Shown piece after piece: positions 43,362 through 51,475 of a stretch of DNA of 64,000 bases. The notes under the pieces are model-generated. The model had not been told where the DNA came from and ran no database searches. It worked only from the letters and a program-made list of their open reading frames with translations. The position numbers and the translations under genes are program-made. Where the stretch lies: positions 186,001 through 250,000 of the forward strand of contig NZ_BEWM01000004.1 in the NCBI RefSeq assembly GCF_002723935.1. The letters are read 5' to 3'. How positions within the stretch are numbered: position 1 is the stretch's first letter; every line of letters begins with the position of its first letter. The stretch comes from Gluconobacter cerinus (GTDB lineage: Bacteria > Pseudomonadota > Alphaproteobacteria > Acetobacterales > Acetobacteraceae).

Positions 43362-43410
43362 GCGAAATTCCGTTCCTGAAGGTTTCGGAAGGGTCGTGAG
43401 GAAAAACGGA

Positions 43411-44775
43411 TCAGATTTCTGACGCTGCCTGCTTCTGCCTGTTCTGGTATTTCCGCATGAAGAAGAGGCTCAGTATCGTCATGAAGGCCACGTAAATCAG
43501 GCAGACTTCTGGGTTGTAATACGTGACGGCGACCAGAAGGATCACAGCGCCTGCCAAGGCAACGCCCGGAAGAACGGGGTAGAGCGGGGCACGATAACTG
43601 CGCGCAAGATCTGGTTCCGTCTGGCGTAGGCGAAACAAGCTTACCATGCTGAGAATGTACATCGTCAGGGACCCGAAGACGGCCATGGTGACAAGCGTTG
43701 CCGTCAAAGACTGACCGTGGATCGAAATGACGTCATCAGAGAAAATGGCAGCAATGCCAATAACGCCACCGGCAATCGTCGCGGTGTAGGGTGTGTGGAA
43801 GCGTGGATGCACCTTGCCGAGAACAGCGGGCAGAAATCCTGCTCGCGCCATTGCGAAAATCTGGCGCGCATACCCCATGATGATCCCGTGCAGAGACGCG
43901 ACAAGTCCAAACAGACCCAGCCAGACCAGCATATGCAGCCAGCCGCTATGTGCGCCGACAACATGCTTCATCGCCTGAGGCAGGGGATCATTCAGGTTGG
44001 CTAAAGCGTGCCAATCTCCCGCACCACCAGCGAATACCATGACGCCGAAAGCCAGTGCGACCAGCGTCAGAACACCCGCAACGTAAGCGATGGGGATGGA
44101 TCGGCGAGGATTGCTGGCTTCTTCCGCCGCCATGGCGACGCCTTCGATCGCCAGGAAGAACCAGATGGCAAAAGGAATGGCCGCGAAGATGCCACCCATG
44201 GCCTCCAGTCCGAAATGAGGTGCAACGCCCCATCCGTCGTGCAGGAAATTGTCCCATGAAAAAGCGGGAGCAACGACGCCCATGAATACCAGCAGTTCTA
44301 TGATTGCGGCGATTGTTATGAACAGTTCGAACGTGGCGGCAATATGGACCCCCACGATATTGAGCGCCATGAAGACGATATAGGCGCCCAGTGCTGCCAC
44401 CTTTGGGTTCAGATGAGGAAACTGAACGTTCAGATAGGCTCCGATGGCAAGCGCGATGGCTGGCGGTGCGAAAATGAATTCAACCAGTGTGGCCAGACCC
44501 GCAATCAAACCACCCCAGCGGCCAAGCGCACGCTGGCTGTAAGCGAACGGGCCCCCTGCCTGCGGGATGGCACATGTCAGTTCCGTGAAGCTGAAAATGA
44601 AACTGGTATAAACGAGCGCGACAAAGACTGTGGCAATCAGAAAACCTAGTGTTCCTGCTGTTGCCCAGCCGTAGCTCCATCCAAAATATTCACCCGAAAT
44701 GACGAGACCAACCGCAATTCCCCAGAGATGAAACGCACTAAGGGACTTGTTGAGATGCGTCGGAGCAGTGCTCAT
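43411..44775 (-). CDS. eat: Ethanolamine permease (APC superfamily)
   Basis: A 454-residue inner-membrane transporter with about 12 helices. N-terminal LSAFHLWGIAVGLVISGEYFGWSYGW is nearly diagnostic of ethanolamine permeases; FTELTCAIPQAGGPFAYSQRALGRWGG and AAEEASNPRRSIPIAY are APC signatures. It would supply EutBC with ethanolamine. The start overlaps the eutC stop by four bases, giving eutB-eutC-eat-porin order on the minus strand. Confidence 0.93.
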   Translation of the reverse strand: MSTAPTHLNKSLSAFHLWGIAVGLVISGEYFGWSYGWATAGTLGFLIATVFVALVYTSFIFSFTELTCAIPQAGGPFAYSQRALGRWGGLIAGLATLVEFIFAPPAIALAIGAYLNVQFPHLNPKVAALGAYIVFMALNIVGVHIAATFELFITIAAIIELLVFMGVVAPAFSWDNFLHDGWGVAPHFGLEAMGGIFAAIPFAIWFFLAIEGVAMAAEEASNPRRSIPIAYVAGVLTLVALAFGVMVFAGGAGDWHALANLNDPLPQAMKHVVGAHSGWLHMLVWLGLFGLVASLHGIIMGYARQIFAMARAGFLPAVLGKVHPRFHTPYTATIAGGVIGIAAIFSDDVISIHGQSLTATLVTMAVFGSLTMYILSMVSLFRLRQTEPDLARSYRAPLYPVLPGVALAGAVILLVAVTYYNPEVCLIYVAFMTILSLFFMRKYQNRQKQAASEI

Positions 44776-45569
44776 TGGTCATTGTCCTTTTCCAGGGTGG
44801 GAGTGGTGTTTTCAATCAGAGGGGCATCTGGCGCCGCGTCTTTGAGGCCGACGCCAGTGAATTTCAGATGGCGGGCTTCACGCATGAGCCAGGCCAGCTT
44901 TGTCGCAGCGGCCGGGATGGTCATGCCATGAGCATGAATGTTGGAGAGGCAATTCCGTGCTGAATCCGGGCAGCCCACAAAAGGCGCATATGTCAGGTAC
45001 ACGCCCAGACTATCCGCGACGCTGAGACCGGGTCGCTCGCCAATCATCATCACAACCATTTTCGCTCCGAGACTGGCGGCAATGTCGTCCCCCAGAGCGA
45101 CGCGTGCTTGTGTCGCAATAACCAGCGGGGCGATTTTCCAGTCCGGAAGGCGGCTCTTCATGGCCTGAAAGAGCGGGATGGCGTTTTGCTGGGTGGCAAA
45201 AGAAGACAGGCCATCGCCCGCGACGAACACCACGTCCCAGTCTCCTTTTGTGAGAGTGCCGAGCGTTTCTGGGGCCAGCCGGCGGCCAAGATCGGGGCGA
45301 CGCAAATAAGTGGACCGGTCTGATGCGCGGCTATGGACGATCAGATAGGGCTCAGGCCTTAAAGTCGCTGTCAGGGCTGAAACGTCCAAAGGTGTGTGGA
45401 CCGCGTCGCGGGCCTGAGCATGAGAGGCCTGAAAATCGAGCACATCCCCGGTTTTCAACGCGTTTCCGGTGCGACCCAAGCCGATCCGGGCACGGGTCAG
45501 ACGCCGCAAATCCTGCCAGAGGTCTGCTGTGTGCAGTGGGGCGGAGGGCGCGTCGCGATCATCCGTCAT
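44772..45569 (-). CDS. eutC: Ethanolamine ammonia-lyase small subunit
   Basis: A 265-residue subunit that helps bind adenosylcobalamin in ethanolamine ammonia-lyase, which converts ethanolamine to acetaldehyde and ammonia. Typical stretches are TRARIGLGRTGNALKT, the region LDFQASHAQARDAVH, VFVAGDGLSSFATQQ, and VMMIGERPGLSVADSLGVYLTYAP near the end, with GCPDSARNCLSNIH after it. It starts two bases after the eutB stop and overlaps the permease gene by four. Length is normal for non-microcompartment species. Confidence 0.95.
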   Translation of the reverse strand: MTDDRDAPSAPLHTADLWQDLRRLTRARIGLGRTGNALKTGDVLDFQASHAQARDAVHTPLDVSALTATLRPEPYLIVHSRASDRSTYLRRPDLGRRLAPETLGTLTKGDWDVVFVAGDGLSSFATQQNAIPLFQAMKSRLPDWKIAPLVIATQARVALGDDIAASLGAKMVVMMIGERPGLSVADSLGVYLTYAPFVGCPDSARNCLSNIHAHGMTIPAAATKLAWLMREARHLKFTGVGLKDAAPDAPLIENTTPTLEKDNDQ

Positions 45570-45571
45570 GG

Positions 45572-46954
45572 TCAGCGCGCCATTTCACCAAGAAGGGTCT
45601 GGCCGGGTGGAATATCCAGCATGCGCTCCGTTTGCGGATCATAGAGGCCCATTTTTTCCAGCCAGCCAGAAAATTCCGGAGCGGGCTTGAGGCCCAGAAG
45701 CTTCCGAAGGCTCAGAAGGTCGTGGAACGACAGGCTCTGGTAATTGAGCATGATGTCATCAGCTCCGGGCACCCCGATCAGAAAGGTGATCCCGGCAGCT
45801 CCAAGAAGAACCATCAGGTTGTCCATATCATCCTGATCCGCTTCGGCATGATTGGTATAGCAGGCGTCACACCCCATCGGGACGCCCAGCAACTTCGCAC
45901 AGAAATGATCCTCCAGCGCGGCACGGATGATCTGCTTTCCATCGTACAGATACTCCGGCCCGATGAATCCGACGACGGTATTGACGAGAAGGGGGTCGTA
46001 GGCGCGAGCCACAGCATAGGCGCGGGCTTCTACAGTCTGCTGATCAACACCGTGATGGGCATCGGCGGAGAGTGCAGCACCCTGACCCGTCTCGAAATAC
46101 ATGACATTGTTGCCAATCGTACCGCGGTTCAGCGTTCGAGCGGCCTCATGGGCTTCCTTCAGAATTGAGAGGCTGACTCCGAAACCTTCGTTGGCTTTCT
46201 GGGTGCCTGCGATGGACTGAAACACCAGATCAACCGCGCCGCCACGGTTCATGATCTCGAGCGTGTTGGTGACGTGCGTCAGAACGCATGTCTGTGTGGG
46301 AATGTCATAGCGCTGGCGGGCATGGTCCAGCATCTCCAGCAGGGCAAGACCATTGGAGACGCTGTCTGTCGCCGGGTTGATGCCAATGACGGCATCGCCC
46401 ATGCCGCGCAAAAGACCATCAAGCGTAGAAGCGGCAATACCCCTCAGATCATCTGTAGGATGGTTGGGTTGCAGCCGTGTGGACAGACAACCTTCGAGGC
46501 CGATGGTGTTGCGAAACTTTGTGAGGACGCGGATCTTGCGCGACACTGTCATAAGATCCTGATTTCTCATGATCTTACTGACGGCAGCGGCCATTTCCGG
46601 TGTGATGCCTGGAGCTACGGCTGCCAGTGCTTCTGTCGTGGCGTCTTCGGACAGCAGCCAGTCCCGGAGGCCAGCAACAGTCAACGATGAGAGCCGGGAG
46701 AAGGCGTTCCGGTCATGTGTATCCAGAATCAGGCGCGTCACGTCATCCGTTTCGTAAGGGATGAGCTCTGATTTCAGGAATGTGTCGAGGGGGAGGTCTG
46801 CGAGAGCGTAACGGGCGGCAACGCGTTGAGCATCGGAAGAGGCAGATAGGCCCGCGAGTTCATCACCAGAGCGGGCAGGAGACGCTTTGGCCAGCAGCGT
46901 CTTCAGATCATCAAAGGTGTACTGTTCCCCTCGCAGGGTGCATCTGTAAGCCAT
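45572..46954 (-). CDS. eutB: Ethanolamine ammonia-lyase large subunit
   Basis: The catalytic TIM-barrel subunit, 460 residues. ATG 46954 is preceded by GAGGA at eight bases and gives MAYRCTLRGEQYTFDDLKTL, the normal opening; the frame is open to 47143 but crosses the promoter region. Diagnostic pieces are the sequence TRLQPNHPTDDLRGIAAS, GIGDAVIGINPATDSVSN-like GDAVIGINPATD, YFETGQGAALSADAHHG and FIGPEYLYDGKQIIRAALEDHF. No eutD, eutE or shell genes accompany it, so acetaldehyde must go to aldehyde dehydrogenases encoded elsewhere. The enzyme needs adenosylcobalamin, which links it to the B12 genes at the left of the window. Confidence 0.96.
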   Translation of the reverse strand: MAYRCTLRGEQYTFDDLKTLLAKASPARSGDELAGLSASSDAQRVAARYALADLPLDTFLKSELIPYETDDVTRLILDTHDRNAFSRLSSLTVAGLRDWLLSEDATTEALAAVAPGITPEMAAAVSKIMRNQDLMTVSRKIRVLTKFRNTIGLEGCLSTRLQPNHPTDDLRGIAASTLDGLLRGMGDAVIGINPATDSVSNGLALLEMLDHARQRYDIPTQTCVLTHVTNTLEIMNRGGAVDLVFQSIAGTQKANEGFGVSLSILKEAHEAARTLNRGTIGNNVMYFETGQGAALSADAHHGVDQQTVEARAYAVARAYDPLLVNTVVGFIGPEYLYDGKQIIRAALEDHFCAKLLGVPMGCDACYTNHAEADQDDMDNLMVLLGAAGITFLIGVPGADDIMLNYQSLSFHDLLSLRKLLGLKPAPEFSGWLEKMGLYDPQTERMLDIPPGQTLLGEMAR

Positions 46955-47048
46955 GGCCAGAGTCCTCTGCCTTTGCTCATCCCAAAAGTCGGAATTGGGA
47001 GAATCAAGGTTTTGTCCGTTATCGCAATTATATCTCTTTCGGACCGAG

Positions 47049-47087
47049 TTTGACTTGACCCGAAACAACAACGTTTTGACATTTGAC
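47049..47087. promoter_or_regulatory. TTTGAC repeats in the eutB/araC promoter region
   Basis: Three direct copies of TTTGAC occur at 47049-47054, 47075-47080 and 47082-47087, plus a TTGAC at 47055-47059, within the 180-base gap between the divergent eutB and araC-type genes. AraC-family regulators commonly bind direct repeats, so these are candidate operator half-sites; one copy could also be a -35 element. Confidence 0.4.
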
Positions 47088-47136
47088 GACAATGCGCCCA
47101 ACACTCGTGTCAAGTGAGCAGCAACAGGAAGACACC

Positions 47137-48195
47137 ATGTCATCCTTTCCCAAGTCTTCCGGATCAGACGTCTATGTCTTGGCGGCCGCCGCTGCCGGTG
47201 TGGAAAAATTCCTTACGGAGCAAGGTGGAGACATGGACCGGATCGCTGGGCGGTCGGGTCTTTCAACGCATCAATTCGCCATGCCAACAGATGCATTGAA
47301 CCTAGGCGCGTACTGCCGTCTGTTTTCCGAAGCCGAAACAGATACGCACGACGGAAACATCGGTCTGCATTTCGGGCAACAGTTCAGACCGAGGCAACTC
47401 GGGCTGATTGGTTACATCGCGCTTTGTTCAGAAACAGTGGGGCAGGCGGCGCAGAATCTGGCGACTTATTTCGGGTACCATCAGGCCCAGACCATTACAC
47501 GGTTTGTTGAAGCGGATGATCATGTCCGGCTCGAATATATGATCGCAGACACGGCCATTCAGGACAAACGTCATGATGCCGAGCTGACGATGGGCATGTT
47601 TGCCAATATTTTAAGGGCTGGTCTTGGTGCAGACTGGTGCCCGCAGGCCGTTCTTTTTGCTCACGAGCAACCGGAACAGGCTTCTGAACATCGAGAAGCG
47701 TTTCAGGCCGATATACGCTTTTCCGCCGGGATGAATGCTTTAATGTTCCGGAAAGAGGGGCTGAAAAAGCCAATGCCAGACGCCGATGCTGCCCTGCTGC
47801 AGGTGATGAAATCTTCACTTGTGACTTTGGCACGAGGGGCAGGGCACACGGTGCCTGATTCAGGGCAGAGCCTCAAAGAACAGGTTATGGTTCAGGTTCG
47901 CAAGTCGATGCGGCAGGGCAGCTCTGAATTCTCTGACGTGGCGGAAAAACTGTCCCTTTCGCCCTGGACCCTTCAACGCAGACTTGCCCAACTCGGCCTT
48001 TCATATTCCGGGCTTCTGGATGAGACACGTCAGATCGATGCGTTGCGATATCTGGCAGAGCCGAACAAAGATGTTAGTGAGATTGCGTCTCTCCTTGGAT
48101 ATACTGAAACCAGTGCTTTCAGCCGTGCATTCAGACGATGGTTCGGGGTGTCTCCGCGGGTCTGGAGACAGCAGAACAGCGTTCCACCGATCTAA
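47137..48195 (+). CDS. AraC-family regulator, probably of the ethanolamine operon
   Basis: A 352-residue regulator of the long AraC type with an N-terminal ligand-binding domain (RIAGRSGLSTHQFAMPTDALNLGAYCRLF, then GLIGYIALCSETVGQAAQNLATYF, typical of the arabinose-binding-like domain) and a C-terminal double helix-turn-helix: SEFSDVAEKLSLSPWTLQRRLAQLGLSY and DVSEIASLLGYTETSAFSRAFRRWFGVSPRVWR. ATG 47137 has AGGAAGA upstream; an earlier in-frame ATG is less likely. Divergent from eutB with about 180 bases between starts, so it probably activates the operon in response to ethanolamine, alone or with B12 as EutR does in enterobacteria. That role is inferred from position. Confidence 0.85.
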   Translation: MSSFPKSSGSDVYVLAAAAAGVEKFLTEQGGDMDRIAGRSGLSTHQFAMPTDALNLGAYCRLFSEAETDTHDGNIGLHFGQQFRPRQLGLIGYIALCSETVGQAAQNLATYFGYHQAQTITRFVEADDHVRLEYMIADTAIQDKRHDAELTMGMFANILRAGLGADWCPQAVLFAHEQPEQASEHREAFQADIRFSAGMNALMFRKEGLKKPMPDADAALLQVMKSSLVTLARGAGHTVPDSGQSLKEQVMVQVRKSMRQGSSEFSDVAEKLSLSPWTLQRRLAQLGLSYSGLLDETRQIDALRYLAEPNKDVSEIASLLGYTETSAFSRAFRRWFGVSPRVWRQQNSVPPI

Positions 48196-48238
48196 CTGAT
48201 GGTCGCACGTTTAGCCGTCTGTGTGGTATGGCAGAGGA

Positions 48239-48661
48239 ATGAGTGTTGAAGTCATGCCCGGCCTGTCCCTGCGGGAAGAGGATCTAAGAGTTACCTATAT
48301 TCTGGCGTCTGGCCCAGGTGGTCAGAACGTCAACAAGGTTGCAACTGCCGCCCAGTTGCGTTTCGATGTCTCCGGTTCTGCTGTTCTTTCAGAGCGGATA
48401 CGAACCCGCCTTTTGGAAATTGCGGGAAGTCGTGCGACCCGGGATGGGGAGATCGTTTTGACCGGGCGGCGTTTTCGGACGCAGTTACGCAATCGGGAAG
48501 ATGTTATCGAGCGTTTGGCAGAAATGATCCGTGAAGCTGCGCATCGACAGGCCTACCGGGTGCCAACACGCCCCGGAAAAGGGGCGCGGCAGCGCCGACT
48601 GGATGGCAAAGCCCATAGGGCCGGGATCATACGCAATCGTCGCATCCGGCTTGATGATTGA
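48239..48661 (+). CDS. arfB: Alternative ribosome-rescue factor (ArfB/YaeJ)
   Basis: A 140-residue peptidyl-tRNA hydrolase that frees ribosomes stalled without a stop codon. The catalytic motif GPGGQNVNK sits at 25-33 with GGQ at 27-29. The C-terminal tail is highly basic (RPGKGARQRRLDGKAHRAG), as needed to enter the empty mRNA channel. ATG 48239 has AGAGGA close upstream. Not related to its neighbours in function; the downstream DsbA-like gene starts 16 bases after its stop. Confidence 0.93.
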   Translation: MSVEVMPGLSLREEDLRVTYILASGPGGQNVNKVATAAQLRFDVSGSAVLSERIRTRLLEIAGSRATRDGEIVLTGRRFRTQLRNREDVIERLAEMIREAAHRQAYRVPTRPGKGARQRRLDGKAHRAGIIRNRRIRLDD

Positions 48662-48677
48662 GAGGGAGAACAGACAC

Positions 48678-49235
48678 ATGACCTTCCAGCTTTCTGCTTT
48701 GGAATGGGGCGCAGGACCCAAGGTTCTTGAAGTCTTTCTGGAACCGACCTGCCCATTTTCCGTCAAGACCCTACGCAAAATACCAGATCTCCTTCAACTT
48801 GCGGGGCAAGACCGCCTGACGGTTCGCGTGCGGCTCCAGTCCCAACCGTGGCATATGTTCTCCGGCGTCATTGTACGGGCCATTCTGGCTGCGTCTTCGC
48901 TGGACGAAGGCCGGGATGCTGCCTTAGCCGTCATGATGGCTGTTGCAGATCATCGGGAAGAGTTCGAATTTACCGATCACTGCCGTGGACCGAATATGGA
49001 CGCTACACCGGCAGACATTCTACGGCGTATCGAGGTTTATAGCGGCGTTCCGCTTACTGAGACCTTTGTTCGTCCCGAGGTGACGGCAGCGGTCAAATGG
49101 CATGCTCGTTACGGTCGCCAGAACGGTATCCATGTCTCGCCAACCTTCATGGTGGATGGTCTGATTGATCCAGCCTTCAGTAGTGGCGACACTGTGGACG
49201 AGTGGGGAGTCAAGCTGTTTCCCGTAAAGGGCTGA
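48678..49235 (+). CDS. DsbA-like thioredoxin-fold protein
   Basis: A 185-residue thioredoxin-fold protein without a signal peptide. Start ATG 48678 follows GGGAGAA; the frame is open upstream inside arfB but is not used. The fold is suggested by KVLEVFLEPTCPFSVKTLRKIPDL near the N-terminus and GIHVSPTFMVDGLIDPAFSSG, where the cis-Pro loop VSPTF lies. The active site has a single cysteine, CPFS, in place of CxxC. It is therefore unlikely to be a disulphide oxidase and may be a monothiol reductase or a carrier. It is probably co-transcribed with arfB. Confidence 0.78.
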   Translation: MTFQLSALEWGAGPKVLEVFLEPTCPFSVKTLRKIPDLLQLAGQDRLTVRVRLQSQPWHMFSGVIVRAILAASSLDEGRDAALAVMMAVADHREEFEFTDHCRGPNMDATPADILRRIEVYSGVPLTETFVRPEVTAAVKWHARYGRQNGIHVSPTFMVDGLIDPAFSSGDTVDEWGVKLFPVKG

Positions 49236-49309
49236 CGAGACAGAGAGATTGGACGTTATGCGGCTTCTTCAATACAGTCGCCATAACGTTTAGCAGTCAG
49301 GACTTTTCA

Positions 49310-51439
49310 ATGACTTCCAACCTCTGGACCAGAGCGGCTTTTGCACTCTCGTTTGCCGCGCTCGTTGGCACTGAAGCACATGCTGCCGCAGAAAATCCGT
49401 TCTTCAGCGCCAGCACGCTCCCCTATCAGGCTCCCCGTTTTGACCTGATCAAGGACAGTGACTACGCGCCCGCTTTTGAGCGCGGTATGGCAGATCATCT
49501 GCGCGAGATCACAGCGATTGCCAACAACAAGGCCGCTCCGACATTCGAGAACACGATTGTCGCCATGGAGAAGTCTGGTCGCTTGCTGGATCGTGTGCAG
49601 GAGACGTTCTTTGGTGTTTATCAAGCCAACAGTGATGCCGAACTGGACAAGGTTGAAAGCCGTGAAGCGCCGCGTCTGTCTCAGCATGAAGATGAAGTCT
49701 ATCTGAATGAGCGGCTGTTTACGCGCGTAAAGGCAATCTACGATGCTCGCGCAAGCCTGAATCTGAATGCCGAGCAGGCGCAGCTTCTGGATGTTTATTA
49801 CCAGCAGTTCGTCCATGCGGGCGCCCAGCTTTCCAAAGCGGACAAGGTCAAGCTGCGGGCCATCAACACGAAACTTGCTAATCTTGAATCTGCCTATCAG
49901 CAGAAGCTGATTGCCGCTGCAAAAAATGGGGCTCTCGTCGTTGATAGCAAGGAGGCGCTTGCAGGACTGGATGACGGGACGATCGCCTCCGCGCAGAAAG
50001 ATGCTGAAAGCCGCAAGCTTTCCGGTAAGTGGGTTCTGCCGCTCCAGAACACAACGCAGCAGCCAGCGCTGGAAAACCTGAGCAAGCGTGAAACGCGTCA
50101 GGCCTTGTTCGATCAGAGCTGGAACCGTGCGGAGAAGGGCGACAAGAACGATACGCGGTCCACAATCTCAGAACTCGCCCAGCTTCGTGCGCAGAAGGCG
50201 GCTCTGTTTGGTTACCCGAGCTTTGCGGCATACACGCTGTATGATCAGATGGCCAAGACGCCGGAAGCTGCCGAAAATTTCATGAAGCAGCTTGTTCCTG
50301 CGGTTGCAGCTGAACAGAAGCGGGAAGCTGGTGTCCTTCAGGATGCCATCCATCGGGATGGTGAGAACTTCACACTGAAGCCCTGGGACTGGAGCCGTTA
50401 CGCGGAGCAGGTGCGTCATGAGAAGTATGCGCTCAACCAGGATGAAGTGAAGCCATATTTCGAACTGAAGACCGTTCTGACAGACGGTGTTTTCTTTGCT
50501 GCCAACCAGCTTTACGGAGTGACCTTCAAACAGCGCACTGACATCCCGGTTTATAACCCTGACGTCATGGTGTTTGAGGTTTTTGATAAGGATGGTTCAC
50601 AGCTTGGCCTGATGTATTTTGATTACTTCAAGCGTGATACCAAATCCGGCGGCGCATGGATGTCCAACTTCGTTGGTCAGTCCACGCTGTTGGGCACGAA
50701 GCCGGTCATCTACAACGTAGCCAATTTCACAAAGGCCGCACCAGGTCAGCCGCAGCTCATCACGTCTGATGATGTGACGACCATGTTCCATGAGTTTGGG
50801 CATGCCTTGCATGGACTGTTTGCCAGCCAGACATATCCTTCGATTTCAGGGACCAGTGTCGCACGGGATTTCGTTGAGTTTCCGTCTCAGTTTAACGAGA
50901 ACTGGGCGCTCGATCCGAAAGTGCTCTCCCATTACGCTCGGCACTACAAGACTGGCGCTCCGATGCCGCAGGAACTGGTCGCCAAGATCAAGAAGGCTGC
51001 CCGTTTCAATCAGGGCTACGCCTTGGGTGAGATCGTCGCTGCAGCAGAACTGGACATGAAATGGCATGCTCTCCCGGCGTCAGCACCACGTCAGGATGTG
51101 GACAAGTTTGAAGCTGATGCCCTGAACAGCATGGGACTGGACGTGGCCAACGTGCCACCGCGCTATCGTTCCAGCTACTTCCTGCATATCTGGTCCAATG
51201 GCTATTCTGCTGGATACTATGCGTATCTGTGGACCGAAATGCTGGATCAGGATGCCTTTGCCTGGTTCACGCAGCATGGTGGCTTGACGCGTGAGAATGG
51301 TCAGCGTTTCCGCGACATGATCCTCTCCAAGGGGCACACGATGGATTATGGCCCGATGTTCAGTGCATTTTACGGGAAAGACCCGGACATTGAGCCGATG
51401 CTGGCGCATCGCGGGCTGACGGCTGATAGCCAGAAGTAA
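49310..51439 (+). CDS. dcp: M3-family zinc metallopeptidase (Dcp-like dipeptidyl carboxypeptidase)
   Basis: A 709-residue peptidase with a signal peptide (MTSNLWTRAAFALSFAAL to AHAAAE), so probably periplasmic. Zinc motif HEFGHALHG with HEFGH at 494-498, and the third ligand region NFVEF-like DFVEFPSQFNENW downstream. N-terminal ENPFFSASTLPYQAPRFDLIKDSDYAPAF is typical of Dcp. It removes C-terminal dipeptides from oligopeptides. The frame is open for 36 codons upstream, but ATG 49310 gives the signal peptide. Stand-alone gene ending at a strong hairpin shared with the convergent peroxidase gene. Confidence 0.92.
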   Translation: MTSNLWTRAAFALSFAALVGTEAHAAAENPFFSASTLPYQAPRFDLIKDSDYAPAFERGMADHLREITAIANNKAAPTFENTIVAMEKSGRLLDRVQETFFGVYQANSDAELDKVESREAPRLSQHEDEVYLNERLFTRVKAIYDARASLNLNAEQAQLLDVYYQQFVHAGAQLSKADKVKLRAINTKLANLESAYQQKLIAAAKNGALVVDSKEALAGLDDGTIASAQKDAESRKLSGKWVLPLQNTTQQPALENLSKRETRQALFDQSWNRAEKGDKNDTRSTISELAQLRAQKAALFGYPSFAAYTLYDQMAKTPEAAENFMKQLVPAVAAEQKREAGVLQDAIHRDGENFTLKPWDWSRYAEQVRHEKYALNQDEVKPYFELKTVLTDGVFFAANQLYGVTFKQRTDIPVYNPDVMVFEVFDKDGSQLGLMYFDYFKRDTKSGGAWMSNFVGQSTLLGTKPVIYNVANFTKAAPGQPQLITSDDVTTMFHEFGHALHGLFASQTYPSISGTSVARDFVEFPSQFNENWALDPKVLSHYARHYKTGAPMPQELVAKIKKAARFNQGYALGEIVAAAELDMKWHALPASAPRQDVDKFEADALNSMGLDVANVPPRYRSSYFLHIWSNGYSAGYYAYLWTEMLDQDAFAWFTQHGGLTRENGQRFRDMILSKGHTMDYGPMFSAFYGKDPDIEPMLAHRGLTADSQK

Positions 51440-51443
51440 GATG

Positions 51444-51475
51444 TTACGGACGGGTGGGAGACCATCCGTCCGTAA
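51444..51475. terminator. Bidirectional hairpin between convergent genes
   Basis: TTACGGACGG and CCGTCCGTAA form a perfect 10-bp stem around a 12-base loop in which TGG and CCA can pair further. It sits between the M3 peptidase stop and covers the stop codon of the convergent peroxidase gene. No long T run follows on either strand, so it is a good hairpin but a less certain intrinsic terminator. Confidence 0.6.

Noticed and set aside
41916-48195. Ethanolamine microcompartment locus
   Set aside because: No shell protein, EutD, EutE or EutG homologue is present; only the lyase, permease, porin and regulators.
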